Shown here in pieces: positions 7,558 through 16,596 of a stretch of DNA of 64,000 bases. The stretch is from positions 62,001 to 126,000 of the forward strand of contig JACKDF010000001.1 in NCBI GenBank assembly GCA_020633655.1, written 5' to 3'. Position numbers and translations under genes: made by a program. The notes beneath the pieces are model-generated. The model searched no databases, was not told the DNA's origin, and worked only from the letters and a program-made list of their open reading frames with translations. Every line of letters starts with the position of its first letter. Positions within the stretch are counted from its first letter, which is position 1. The DNA comes from Deferribacteres bacterium (GTDB lineage Bacteria; Zhuqueibacterota; Zhuqueibacteria; Zhuqueibacterales; Geothermadaptataceae).

Positions 7558-8934
7558 ATGAAAAAATTTCCACCTGGATTTGTATGGGGAACAGCGACTT
7601 CGAGCTATCAAATCGAAGGTGCATGGCTCGAAGGCGGCAAAGGCTTATCAATTTGGGATGCCTTCAGCCACACGCCCGGAAAAATAAAAAATCACGACAC
7701 CGGCGATATCGCTTGTGACCATTACCACCGTTTCAAGGACGATGTTAAAATGATGGCTGACATGGGCTTGCATGCCTATCGTTTTTCCATATCCTGGCCG
7801 CGAATTCAACCGACAGGCGTGGGGAAAGCCAATCCGGAGGGTATTCGTTTCTATTCAAATTTGATCGATACGCTGCTAGAACACAACATCACGCCATGGA
7901 TCACGCTTTATCACTGGGATCTTCCGCTTGTTTTGCAGTTCGAGCACGACGGCTGGCTCAATCCTGCAATCGCAGACTATTTTGCAAATTATGCAGCCAT
8001 TTGTTTTGAGGCTTTTGGCGATCGGGTCAAACACTGGATAACCCTGAACGAACCCTGGTGCAGTGCCCTACTCGGGTATAGCATCGGCCACCATCCGCCA
8101 GGCCGAATTTCCCGTGACGATCGCTATCGTGCAGCGCACAATCTGCTACGCGCTCATGCATTCGCAGTCGAAAAGTACCGATCGCATTTTCAGCAAAAAC
8201 AAAAAGGTATCATTGGTATCACCAATAATTGCGACTGGCGTGATCCATTAACAGACAGCGATGCCGATAGAGCTGCTGCGGAGCGTGCAGTGCAATTCTT
8301 TCTCGGCTGGTTCGCTGACCCAATCTACAAGGGTGATTACCCTGAGGTCATGCGTGAGCAACTCGGAAAGCGACTTCCGCAATTCACAGCCAAAGAACAG
8401 GAGTTAATCACAGGTTCAAGTGATTTCTTTGGCTTGAACCACTACTCCACCATGTATGCTGCCAACGCCCCGATCGTAGAAAACTCAGCGATCGCCGATG
8501 GCATGTGGCAGGATCAAAAAGTAATACTCAGCTCTGATCCCTCCTGGGAAAAGACACTGATGAACTGGAATATAGTACCGGAGGGATTTCGTCGATTACT
8601 GCAATGGGTTGATCAACGCTACGGCTCACCAGAAATTTATGTAACAGAAAACGGCTGTTCGTTGAATGACACGCTGGAAAATGGAAGTGTAAACGACCCA
8701 AAGCGGATTGCATTTTTCAACGGCTATTTAAACGCCGCACTCGGTGCCATTGCAAATAACGTCAAATTAAAAGGGTACTTTGCCTGGTCTTTCATGGATA
8801 ATTTTGAATGGACTGAGGGTTATGCACAACGTTTTGGCTTGCATTTCGTGAATTACAAGACAGGCGAACGGATACCCAAAGCATCGGCAAAGTGGTTTGC
8901 ACGGGTAATTCAACAAAATGGATTGATTGACTGA
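7558..8934 (+). CDS. family GH1 beta-glucosidase
   Basis: 458 aa, ATG at 7558 with AAAGGAAAA upstream. It starts MKKFPPGFVWGTATSSYQIE, the canonical GH1 N-terminus. The acid/base glutamate is in TLNEPWC (about residue 167) and the nucleophile in YVTENGCS (about 363); the aglycone-site WSFMDNFEW follows. Length is normal for the family, which hydrolyses cellobiose and other beta-glucosides by a retaining mechanism. No signal peptide is visible, so it acts in the cytosol. I rejected an upstream start because it would run through a repeat element. It has no sugar transporter or regulator next to it. Confidence 0.95.
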   Translation: MKKFPPGFVWGTATSSYQIEGAWLEGGKGLSIWDAFSHTPGKIKNHDTGDIACDHYHRFKDDVKMMADMGLHAYRFSISWPRIQPTGVGKANPEGIRFYSNLIDTLLEHNITPWITLYHWDLPLVLQFEHDGWLNPAIADYFANYAAICFEAFGDRVKHWITLNEPWCSALLGYSIGHHPPGRISRDDRYRAAHNLLRAHAFAVEKYRSHFQQKQKGIIGITNNCDWRDPLTDSDADRAAAERAVQFFLGWFADPIYKGDYPEVMREQLGKRLPQFTAKEQELITGSSDFFGLNHYSTMYAANAPIVENSAIADGMWQDQKVILSSDPSWEKTLMNWNIVPEGFRRLLQWVDQRYGSPEIYVTENGCSLNDTLENGSVNDPKRIAFFNGYLNAALGAIANNVKLKGYFAWSFMDNFEWTEGYAQRFGLHFVNYKTGERIPKASAKWFARVIQQNGLID

Positions 8935-9175
8935 AATCATTCGTTCTTTGGACAGCCGATTAATGTATCCTCAGGCGTACTTATTAACGATGTATGTTAC
9001 TGAATATTCTTTAATTGACTTTTAATCGAAATTTTATAATTTCCTTTGACCAATTACGTAACCACTCCGGTTCAACATTAGTGCTACCAGAGTGTTATCC
9101 CACCTTTATTCAACTGGAAACGGCAACAAGCGCTGCATACGAAACAAAACCAACCACAACACGGAGGAAGTAGAA

Positions 9176-9604
9176 ATGTTCAAAGAGTTCAAAGAATTTG
9201 CAATGCGCGGTAATGTCCTGGACATGGCTGTCGGTATCATTATCGGAGCTGCATTTGGTGTAATTGTTAAATCACTTGTGGCGGACATCCTTATGCCACC
9301 GATCGGTTTATTGTTGGGGAATGTGGATTTCTCTAATTTATTTGTTGTGCTCAAAGATGGTGCGACAGCTGCAGCCCCCTACGCATCGCTTGCCGATGCA
9401 CAAGCTGCCGGTGCGGTTACCATCAATTATGGCGTGTTTGCCAATCACGTTATCAGCTTTCTTATCGTAGCTTTTGCCGTATTTATGCTTGTACGCGGCA
9501 TGAATAAGCTGAAACGTAAAGAAGAAGAAAAACCCGCCGAACCACCAAAACCAAGTGATGAAGTTCTGCTGCTTACGGAAATTCGTGACGCATTGAAAAA
9601 ATAA
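9176..9604 (+). CDS. mscL: large-conductance mechanosensitive channel MscL
   Basis: 142 aa, ATG at 9176 with a strong GGAGGAAG six bases before. The N-terminal FKEFAMRGNVLDMAVGIIIG is the diagnostic first helix and TM1, with the hydrophobic pore region; the second membrane helix is at about 83-103 (ISFLIVAFAVFMLVRGMNKL). The C-terminal cytoplasmic bundle is charged (KRKEEEKPAEPPKPSDEVLLLTEIRDAL in outline). The homopentameric inner-membrane channel opens under turgor to release solutes. The gene stands alone between GH1 and a repeat-rich gap. Confidence 0.96.
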   Translation: MFKEFKEFAMRGNVLDMAVGIIIGAAFGVIVKSLVADILMPPIGLLLGNVDFSNLFVVLKDGATAAAPYASLADAQAAGAVTINYGVFANHVISFLIVAFAVFMLVRGMNKLKRKEEEKPAEPPKPSDEVLLLTEIRDALKK

Positions 9605-9640
9605 TTATCCTCAATTTTGTCTGTTTAGGTGCATCTGTCC

Positions 9641-9775
9641 GGACGTCATTTTGCTCGCCTGCCTTCGGTTCGGCACGTTTTTAGCCGAAACGAAGTTCGG
9701 CGAAGCAAAATCCATTTCTATTCGCCTCATACAATAGTGGATTCCGCAACGACGAAAAAAAGCGATTCCGGACGG
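9641..9775. repeat. hairpin repeat family B, copy 1
   Basis: A gap element with a long stem: ATTTTGCTCGCC near 9650 pairs with GGCGAAGCAAAAT near 9699-9711, and inner CTTCG/CGAAG and CGGC/GCCG arms pair inside it. Bases 9685-9719 match 13185-13219 exactly (35 bp) in opposite orientation, and weaker similarity extends on both sides, including a CCGGACGG block. It lies between mscL and the next gene. Confidence 0.6.
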
Positions 9776-9850
9776 ATACCACTCAACTTGAAAAGTCCCA
9801 TCTGTTTTCATCTCAAGTCAATCACATAGATTTCACGAAGGTTTTTAAAG

Positions 9851-10312
9851 ATGAAAAAATATTTATTAACAATCACCGCCGCCGTCTACGTGCTCTTTCT
9901 GGCATGCAATCAAGTAGAAAAACCTGGTGAAGACGCGGCCAGTAAACAGGAAATAATGACCCTGTTACAAAACCAGGTGAATGCATGGAATCAGGGCGAT
10001 ATTGATGGATTTATGGCTGGTTACTGGCGTTCTGATTCACTGCGGTTCGCATCCGGCGGTGATGTGACCTTCGGATGGGAAACAACATTGCAGCGTTACA
10101 AAAAAGCATATCCTGACAAGGCCACTATGGGCATATTATCCTTTGAAATCCATGATATCACTTTTTTTTCCCCGGATGCCGCGCTTGCGTTCGGTAAATG
10201 GCAATTGCAGCGAAGCCAGGATCAACCTTCGGGTTTGTTTACTCTCATCCTTCGAAAAATGGAAACGGGTTGGTTTATTGTTCACGATCATACATCTTCC
10301 GCAAAAAAGTAA
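9851..10312 (+). CDS. NTF2/SnoaL-like (DUF4440-type) lipoprotein
   Basis: 153 aa, ATG at 9851 with GAAGG nine bases upstream. A signal peptide MKKYLLTITAAVYVLFLAC ends in a lipobox, with the lipidated cysteine at residue 19. The mature part has the cone-shaped NTF2-like pattern: an N-terminal helix with NQVNAWNQGDIDGFMAGYW, then GWETTLQRYKKAYPD and a C-terminal beta-sheet ending GWFIVHDHTSS. Proteins of this type often bind small ligands or act as non-catalytic partners. The reaction, if any, is unknown. Confidence 0.75.
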   Translation: MKKYLLTITAAVYVLFLACNQVEKPGEDAASKQEIMTLLQNQVNAWNQGDIDGFMAGYWRSDSLRFASGGDVTFGWETTLQRYKKAYPDKATMGILSFEIHDITFFSPDAALAFGKWQLQRSQDQPSGLFTLILRKMETGWFIVHDHTSSAKK

Positions 10313-10337
10313 AATTACATTTTCATATTCGTTAAAA

Positions 10338-10402
10338 AGGCCACGAGGCTTTTGGCTACAATATTCGGTATTTTTAAATATGTAGCTCAACCCTTTGTGG
10401 TC
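10338..10402. repeat. nested hairpin repeat family C, copy 2
   Basis: GGCCAC (10339) and TGTGGTC (10396) form weakened outer arms around GGCTACA (10354) and TGTAGC (10381). The layout matches 7295-7370. It sits 20 bp before the amidase start, so it also lies in that gene's leader. Confidence 0.5.
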
Positions 10403-10421
10403 AATTTCATTGGGAGAGTTT

Positions 10422-12083
10422 ATGCAAAAACTTATGAAAATCGTGCTGCCCATGGGATTTAGTGCTGTTTTCTTTTTTATTTTGGGCGCCCAAACCAGCA
10501 AAGAAGCTTTAAACAGGGCTACTGTGTCCGAAGCGGCAAAACTGTTTGGGCTGGAATTTACGGAGGCCGAGCGCGATTCCATGCTCAGTGATCTCGAATC
10601 GAATCGCACAGAATATGCAGCCCTACGGTCTGTCGATATTGACAATAGCATTCCTCCTGCCCAGAATTTTAATCCGATTCCTGTGGGCATGAAATTCGAT
10701 ACAAAACGAAGTGCTGCGGTTGTTAGCCCACCACAAAAAACACAGGCACCTGAAAATTTTGAAGCACTTGCCTTTTATTCTGTTCGGGACCTGAGCGAGC
10801 TGATTCGTACACGCAAAATCACCTCACTGCAATTAACCCAAATGTATTTGGCCAGGCTCAAAAAATACGATCCCATTTTAAAGTGTGTGATTACGCTCAC
10901 AGAAGATTTGGCGTTGCAACAAGCAAAACGCGCGGATGCAGAAATCGCAGCCGGGAAGTACCGTGGGCTGCTCCACGGTATTCCTTATGGTGCTAAGGAT
11001 TTACTCGCGGTGAAAGGCTACAAAACCACCTGGGGCGCCATGCCTTATAAAGATCAGGTCATCGATGCCGATGCCACCGTCGTCAAAAAACTTGAGGACG
11101 CCGGAGCAGTTTTGCTCGCAAAGCTGACTCTTGGCGCTCTCGCCTGGGGTGATGTTTGGTACGGAGGGAAAACCCGCAATCCCTGGAACACAGAACAAGG
11201 TTCCAGCGGCTCTTCTGCAGGGCCGGCATCCGCGACGGCAGCCGGGCTTGTCGCCTTCTCCATTGGTTCTGAGACATGGGGTTCCATTGTTTCACCTTCG
11301 ACGCGGTGCGGAAACACTGGTTTGCGGCCAACTTACGGCCGTGTAAGCCGTACTGGTGCAATGGCTTTGAGCTGGACGATGGACAAACTTGGTCCGATTT
11401 GCCGGACGGTAGAAGATTGCGCCATCGTTTTTAACGCAATCATTGGTGAAGACAGCATCGATCAAACACTAATCGATGTCCCCTTCAACTACAATTATCA
11501 AATCGATATGCATAAAATACGCATCGGATACGTCAAGAGTGCCTTTGCAAGTGAATACGAGAATCATGATTTTGATCAGGCAACGCTTGAAAAACTACGT
11601 GCTCTTGGTACTGAGCTTGTGCCCATCGAATTACCCGAAATGCCAATTTCCTCTATGAGTATCATTTTAAGCGCCGAGGCTGCGGCAGCTTTCGATGAAT
11701 TGACGCGCAGCAACAGAGATGATTTGCTCGTTCGCCAGATCAAAAATGCCTGGCCGAATTCCTTTCGCTCCTCGCGTTTTATACCGGCAGTCGAGTACAT
11801 TCAGGCCAATCGCTTGCGCTATATGGCCATTCAGGAAATGCAAAAAACTTTGGATGCGGTGGATTTATACATCGCCCCTTCCTTTGTTGGTAACAACCTG
11901 CTACTCACGAACCTGACAGGCCATCCATGCGTTGTACTACCCAACGGATTTAACGAAAAGAACTCCCCGGTCAGCATCACGTTCATGGGTAAACTTTATG
12001 AGGAAGCGACATTGCTGGCGGTTGCGAAAAAGTATCAGGATGCAACAGATTTTCATCTTCGATTTCCTGCTGATTTTCAATAG
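10422..12083 (+). CDS. exported amidase-signature family hydrolase (GatA-like)
   Basis: 553 aa from ATG 10422 (GGGAGAG upstream). A signal peptide or N-terminal anchor occupies about residues 1-24 (VLPMGFSAVFFFILGAQ). The amidase-signature core follows from about residue 115. The Ser-cisSer-Lys triad is visible: Lys in HGIPYGAKDLL (K192), the Ser-rich loop GSSGSSAGPAS (about 260-270), and the nucleophile Ser in GSETWGSI (about 288). The second serine loop differs slightly from the usual GGSSGGSAA. An extra N-terminal segment of about 90 residues precedes the core. Most members hydrolyse amide bonds of small molecules; being exported, it is not the glutamyl-tRNA amidotransferase subunit. Confidence 0.85.
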   Translation: MQKLMKIVLPMGFSAVFFFILGAQTSKEALNRATVSEAAKLFGLEFTEAERDSMLSDLESNRTEYAALRSVDIDNSIPPAQNFNPIPVGMKFDTKRSAAVVSPPQKTQAPENFEALAFYSVRDLSELIRTRKITSLQLTQMYLARLKKYDPILKCVITLTEDLALQQAKRADAEIAAGKYRGLLHGIPYGAKDLLAVKGYKTTWGAMPYKDQVIDADATVVKKLEDAGAVLLAKLTLGALAWGDVWYGGKTRNPWNTEQGSSGSSAGPASATAAGLVAFSIGSETWGSIVSPSTRCGNTGLRPTYGRVSRTGAMALSWTMDKLGPICRTVEDCAIVFNAIIGEDSIDQTLIDVPFNYNYQIDMHKIRIGYVKSAFASEYENHDFDQATLEKLRALGTELVPIELPEMPISSMSIILSAEAAAAFDELTRSNRDDLLVRQIKNAWPNSFRSSRFIPAVEYIQANRLRYMAIQEMQKTLDAVDLYIAPSFVGNNLLLTNLTGHPCVVLPNGFNEKNSPVSITFMGKLYEEATLLAVAKKYQDATDFHLRFPADFQ

Positions 12084-12202
12084 AGCATCCAAAGGAAATT
12101 GAACAAGATTTCACAAACTTATGACACTTTCATGGCATTCTCTTGCGCTGGTTTGATAGCTTACCTGAACAAATTTAAACACCAAAATCAGGAGAGTCTA
12201 TC

Positions 12203-13087
12203 ATGCGAAAAATTGTAAAATTCCTCGGTTTGTTACTTTTTCCAGTTTTTGTTATTGCGCAAAACCCCAACATCGAGCCGCCGGAGGGTATGATATTTAT
12301 TCCCGAAGGCGACTTTGAAATGGGCATTCCCGATGATTCAATAGCAGCTTTGGCAGAATTAGGTAAAAAAGTGCCCCACATGAATATTTCTCATGCGGAA
12401 TCGTGGTTCGGCGATGAACGCACCAATCATCTGGTAAAAATTGCCCCGTTTTTTTTGGATAAATACGAAGTCACCAATGAGCAATTCCAAAAATTTGTTC
12501 AGGAGACCGACTACAAAGCAGAAGGCGATTGGCAGACCTATGCAACCACAGAACGCATGTTGCATCCCGTTGTTTGCGTAACCTGGAATGACGCAACGGC
12601 CTTCGCCGCATGGGCAGGAAAACGCCTGCCAACGGAAGTGGAATGGGAATATGCAGCAAAAGGTGGAAAGAATCTGAAATGGTTTTCCTGGGGTGAAAAA
12701 CCGGACAACAAGAAAGCACAATGGCGCCATCAAGGCGAATCCTTTTGGGATGGATTGATGCGTTTGGTGTTTGGCAGAGACATCAATACCGTGCCTGTTG
12801 GTAGTTTTGTACCGAATGGGTATGGGCTTTATGATATGATTGGCAACGTTCGCGAATGGTGTTCGGATTCTTACGCACCCTATCCAGGCTTGCAGGAATC
12901 CGACTGGAAGCACACGAAATACCGGCCCTTCGCGGACAGCGCGGCGATCAAAAAATTACGCATTTCACGAGGCGGCCACTGGGACAGTCCGAATCCGGTA
13001 TTCATACGTCTCACACGAAGACAACATTTTGAAACCAGCTACTTCAGCTATCATCAGGGCTTTCGCTGCGCCCGGTCGATTCCTTAG
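12203..13087 (+). CDS. secreted SUMF1/formylglycine-generating-enzyme-domain protein
   Basis: 294 aa, ATG 12203 with AGGAGAG upstream. A signal peptide covers about 1-19 (FLGLLLFPVFVIAQ). The SUMF1 fold is evident: MIFIPEGDFEMG at the start, EVTNEQFQKFV, RLPTEVEWEYAAKGG, GNVREWCSD, and a C-terminal ISRGGHWDS with R...R and GFRCAR. The family includes the formylglycine-generating enzyme, which activates sulfatases, and many proteins of unknown function, including ergothioneine and protein-kinase-associated forms. Without the catalytic double-cysteine arrangement clearly set and with no sulfatase nearby, an activating function is not supported; a binding or structural role is possible. Confidence 0.82.
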   Translation: MRKIVKFLGLLLFPVFVIAQNPNIEPPEGMIFIPEGDFEMGIPDDSIAALAELGKKVPHMNISHAESWFGDERTNHLVKIAPFFLDKYEVTNEQFQKFVQETDYKAEGDWQTYATTERMLHPVVCVTWNDATAFAAWAGKRLPTEVEWEYAAKGGKNLKWFSWGEKPDNKKAQWRHQGESFWDGLMRLVFGRDINTVPVGSFVPNGYGLYDMIGNVREWCSDSYAPYPGLQESDWKHTKYRPFADSAAIKKLRISRGGHWDSPNPVFIRLTRRQHFETSYFSYHQGFRCARSIP

Positions 13088-13129
13088 AGACCACATCTCT
13101 CCAAATAGAGTTTATCCGGAAATGCTTTG

Positions 13130-13255
13130 TTTTTCGTCATTCCGTAACGCGGTTATCCGGAATTCAGTATTAGTTGAGGTTGACAGAAATGGATTTTGCT
13201 TCGCCGAACTTCGTTTCGGTTAAAAATTTAACGAAATGCCGCCATCCCGGACGGA
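13130..13255. repeat. hairpin repeat family B, copy 2 (inverted, degenerate)
   Basis: Contains the exact 35-bp match to copy 1 at 13185-13219, in opposite orientation, flanked by a degraded right arm (TTAAAAATTTAACG) and a CCGGACGG block. It lies in the gap after the SUMF1 gene. The remaining gap to 13401 shows only a TTGACA at 13319 as a possible promoter element. Confidence 0.55.
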
Positions 13256-13401
13256 CTTTAAATAGCAATCAACACCGTCGATGATCGAAATCTTGCCGGG
13301 GAAGGACACATGTTTTTCTTGACATTAGACAAGTTTCTCTTAATTTTCCTTATATCTTAAATTATCCACTCTTCTAATTTTTCCATCCCAAGGACACACT
13401 C

Positions 13402-14160
13402 ATGGTTGATCTCTTTATCGCCGTTGCCGTCTTTATAGTCGTCATCGCTGTGATGATTATTATTCGGGCAAAATTTCTAAAAGACAATGAAATCAAACAA
13501 ACTGATATTCTGGTTGCGCTCATCCCCATCGTTCTCTGGCTCTTTTTCTCCGGCAGAATCGAGAAACTTGAATTCGGTGATCTGAAAATTCAATCGGCTT
13601 TTCTTGAGGCGTCGACAACACCCATCACCGAACAGATTACGCCACTCAAATTTCCAGTACGTCTGGTTAGCAGCAACAGTAAAAGCAGAATTGCGGAGCT
13701 GCCACGGTTGATCAATGCGAAAACCGAAGCTTTGGTCTTCACACTGAACTATCCTGGTTATGCTGATTTTGCCATTGAAGAATACTTGAAAAGGCTGACC
13801 CAATATACGTTTTTCAATTATATTGTATTGAATAATGCTGATGACACCTTTGCCGGCATGGCAAACGCACGCGAACTGTACGCCATATTTCGCCGACCCG
13901 ATAGCGATTTCAGTTCAAAAGATTTTACCGACTGGCTTCATAACGGCGATATGAAAGCGCTCGTGAAATTGCCTGACTTTATCGGAGCAGAAAATGCCAT
14001 TGAAGCGGATGTCGATAAAAAAGCAGTGCTCGAAAAAATGGAATCACTCAATCTGGATATACTACCGGTGGTTGATGCAAATGGCAAATTCACCGGAGTT
14101 GTGGAAAGATCACGTTTGACGGCCAGTTTAATCATCGATGTTGCGAACAAAGTAAAATAA
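13402..14160 (+). CDS. membrane-anchored protein with C-terminal CBS-like domain
   Basis: 252 aa, ATG at 13402 with AAGGA upstream. Two hydrophobic segments at about 4-22 and 36-50 (IAVAVFIVVIAVMIIIRA and VALIPIVLWLFF) make an N-terminal hairpin, followed by a soluble domain of about 150 residues that I do not recognise (LPRLINAKTEALVFTLNYPG). The C-terminal stretch, VLEKMESLNLDILPVVDANG with FTGVVERSRLTASLI, has the pattern of one CBS half. Such domains bind adenosyl ligands. It stands alone upstream of the ABC-2 operon. No catalytic motif is visible, so no function is assigned. Confidence 0.6.
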   Translation: MVDLFIAVAVFIVVIAVMIIIRAKFLKDNEIKQTDILVALIPIVLWLFFSGRIEKLEFGDLKIQSAFLEASTTPITEQITPLKFPVRLVSSNSKSRIAELPRLINAKTEALVFTLNYPGYADFAIEEYLKRLTQYTFFNYIVLNNADDTFAGMANARELYAIFRRPDSDFSSKDFTDWLHNGDMKALVKLPDFIGAENAIEADVDKKAVLEKMESLNLDILPVVDANGKFTGVVERSRLTASLIIDVANKVK

Positions 14161-14215
14161 ATGAGTGGATATGAAATCGACCTGAACGATTGCAAGTATA
14201 ACTTAGACTTTCTGT

Positions 14216-15070
14216 ATGATCGAAGTAAAAAAACTTAAATTTACTTATCCCGGAAATTCAGAACCGACGATAAGAACCATTGATTTCACAATTCCCAGAG
14301 GTGAAATTTTTGGATTTTTAGGGCCAAATGGGGCAGGAAAAAGCACAACGCAAAAGATCCTTATCGGAATCCTTAAAAATTATGAGGGTTATGTGCAGGT
14401 AATGCGTCAGGAGCCGAAAAATCTCCACGCAGAGTACTATGAGTCCATCGGAGTCGCTTTCGAATTTCCCAATCTCTACTCCAAATTTACCGCGCTGGAA
14501 AATCTCGATTTTTTTCGCAAGCTTTATAACGGTGAAACCAAGGAGCCACGCACTTTGCTCGCCCTTGTTGGATTGGAAAATGACGGCCATACTCGCGTGG
14601 CAGATTATTCTAAAGGCATGAAGATGCGTCTAAACTTTTGCCGTGCGCTCTTGAATAATCCTGAAATTCTCTTTTTAGATGAACCAACATCCGGGCTTGA
14701 TCCGGTAAACTTGCGACGAATTGCCGGGATTATCAAGGATTTGAAATCACAAGGAAAGACAATTTGTATTACGACGCACGATATGCATGTTGCTGAAAGC
14801 CTGTGCGACCGGGTGGCTTTTATAGTCGATGGGAAAATCGTGCTCATCAATTCACCGCGTGAGCTCAAATTGCAAAACGGGATTCGAACCTTGAAGCTGG
14901 AATATCGGGAGGATGGCAACATTGTTAAAAAAGACTTCAGCCTTGAGAATCTCGGTGAAAACATGGAATTTCTTTCATTATTGAAAAACAAAAATATCGA
15001 AACGATGCACACACAGGAAGCGACACTGGAAGATATCTTCATTAAAACGACCGGCAGGAGTCTGTTATGA
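14216..15070 (+). CDS. ABC transporter ATP-binding protein (ABC-2 exporter)
   Basis: 284 aa. Walker A GPNGAGKST (about 40-48), the ABC signature as YSKGMKMRLNF, Walker B ILFLDEPTSGLDP, and the H-loop in CITTHDMH. The start is IEVKKLKFTYPG. This subtype lacks a membrane domain and pairs with separate permeases; close lookalikes are annotated as fluoroquinolone or daunorubicin export ATPases, but the substrate is unknown. The stop codon overlaps the next start by four bases, so the three genes are co-translated. Ribosome-binding site before ATG 14216 is weak. Confidence 0.93.
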   Translation: MIEVKKLKFTYPGNSEPTIRTIDFTIPRGEIFGFLGPNGAGKSTTQKILIGILKNYEGYVQVMRQEPKNLHAEYYESIGVAFEFPNLYSKFTALENLDFFRKLYNGETKEPRTLLALVGLENDGHTRVADYSKGMKMRLNFCRALLNNPEILFLDEPTSGLDPVNLRRIAGIIKDLKSQGKTICITTHDMHVAESLCDRVAFIVDGKIVLINSPRELKLQNGIRTLKLEYREDGNIVKKDFSLENLGENMEFLSLLKNKNIETMHTQEATLEDIFIKTTGRSLL

Positions 15071-15771
15071 GATTACTCAACGCCATTCGTTATGACATGC
15101 TCTTCCAATTTCGCCACCGATTTTATCATGCCTATCTGGTTATCACAATTTTATATATCATACTCTTAAAATTTCTCCCCGGGACATTAAAACCGATTGC
15201 AACGATAATTCTCCTGTTCAGTGACACAGCCGCCCTCGGATTTTTCTTCATTGGGGCCATTATTTTGCTGGAGAAGGATCAGCACATCCTGGATTGCTTA
15301 TTCGTTACTCCACTGAGAATTACTGAATATGTTTTGGCGAAAATCGTTTCTCTCGCGATTATTTCACTCGTTTCCAGCCTTGCCATCGTGGTTTTTACTT
15401 TTGGTATATCTGAAAATTTACTGGTTTTTATTCCCGGATTTCTTTGTGTTACCAGCTTCTACACATTAATCGGGATTCTTTTTTCACTTATTTCGAAAAG
15501 CGTAAACGATTATTTTGCAAAAACTCTTGTCGTTGGTCTCGTTGCTGCCATTTCGATTCTGCCTTATTTTTCCCTATTAAAATCACCTATTTTTTCGCTC
15601 ATGCCAACATTGGCAACGCTTACTTTAATCGATGTCCTTTTCAAAGCACACCCTCGTGGGGAAATCATTTTTGCCTTTTGTAATGTTGGATTCTGGCTGC
15701 TGGTAACTTCATTTTTTGTCAGGCGCATTTTCAATAAATACATCCTATTCAAGGCTGGTTCGGTGCGATGA
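15067..15771 (+). CDS. ABC-2 type permease, subunit 1
   Basis: 234 aa, about six hydrophobic segments (for example VITILYIILLKFL, FFFIGAIILLEK and SLAIVVFTFGI). The ATG overlaps the ATPase stop (ATGA). The N-terminal LLNAIRYDMLFQFRHRFYH resembles the amphipathic start of ABC-2 permeases. It is the first of two dissimilar permeases; heterodimeric export is the likely arrangement. No substrate-specific motif is visible. Confidence 0.85.
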   Translation: MRLLNAIRYDMLFQFRHRFYHAYLVITILYIILLKFLPGTLKPIATIILLFSDTAALGFFFIGAIILLEKDQHILDCLFVTPLRITEYVLAKIVSLAIISLVSSLAIVVFTFGISENLLVFIPGFLCVTSFYTLIGILFSLISKSVNDYFAKTLVVGLVAAISILPYFSLLKSPIFSLMPTLATLTLIDVLFKAHPRGEIIFAFCNVGFWLLVTSFFVRRIFNKYILFKAGSVR

Positions 15772-16493
15772 AAAAAATTCTAGTGCTCTCTCTCGGAGAC
15801 TTCAGAAATATTGCACGGGACGCAACCATGCTTCTCATGCTGTTCGCTCCCCTGGCGATCTTTCTTTTATTACGTTTTGCGGTACCGGCTGCTACGGAAT
15901 TTCTACAGAACGAACACGATTTTCAACTCGTACCATATTACGCATTCATCGTTTGCTTTATGAGTATGATTCCAACAATGCTGTTTGGATTGATTTTTGG
16001 CCTTCTCATTCTCGACGAGAGGGATGAAGATATCATCACTTTCATCACAGTAACTCCTCTGGGGAAATCCGGTTATACTGCCTATAAACTTTTTGCTTCC
16101 TATGTCATCAGCTTTCTATTTGTCTTTGTTGTGATCTACGGCACGCATCTCATGACCTTGGAAATAATTTACACAATTCCTATCGCTGCTGCAATCGCGC
16201 TTGAAGCACCCTTATGTTCGCTTTTTCTCGCGGCATTTGCTGAAAATAAAGTTGCAGGATTGGCATACGGCAAAATTATTGGATTAATGTATATTGCACC
16301 GTTTATTGTATTTTTTGTAAATTCAAACTGGCAACTGCTGGCATCACCACTACCTCCGTACTGGATTGCCAAAGCATTTATCGCAGCTCTTGGAAAAGAA
16401 ACATTATTTTGGCCGTATATTCTCGTTGGTTTCGCCGTACATGTAGGTTTTGCAGTTATATTACTAAAAAAGTTCTTCAAGGCGCACAGCTGA
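15768..16493 (+). CDS. ABC-2 type permease, subunit 2
   Basis: 241 aa polytopic membrane protein that begins four bases before the previous stop. It starts MKKILVLSLGDFRNIARDATM, a pattern common in export permeases, and has about six helices including MLFAPLAIFLLLRFAVPA and ILVGFAVHVGFAVILLKKFF. The tight overlap and shared length with subunit 1 support a two-permease exporter. It could export a drug, lipid or peptide; nothing in the sequence decides this. Confidence 0.85.
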   Translation: MKKILVLSLGDFRNIARDATMLLMLFAPLAIFLLLRFAVPAATEFLQNEHDFQLVPYYAFIVCFMSMIPTMLFGLIFGLLILDERDEDIITFITVTPLGKSGYTAYKLFASYVISFLFVFVVIYGTHLMTLEIIYTIPIAAAIALEAPLCSLFLAAFAENKVAGLAYGKIIGLMYIAPFIVFFVNSNWQLLASPLPPYWIAKAFIAALGKETLFWPYILVGFAVHVGFAVILLKKFFKAHS

Positions 16494-16596
16494 AACTAAC
16501 GATCCGAGCACGGCCGCTTTGTTCTTTGTGCAAATAACCTAACAGGATATACATTAGACAGGAAAAAATCCCAGCAAAATATTAAATGGAACCTCT

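Noticed and set aside
9020..9060. TTGACT...TATAAT promoter for mscL
   Set aside because: The spacer is only 14 bp, too short for a confident -35/-10 call.
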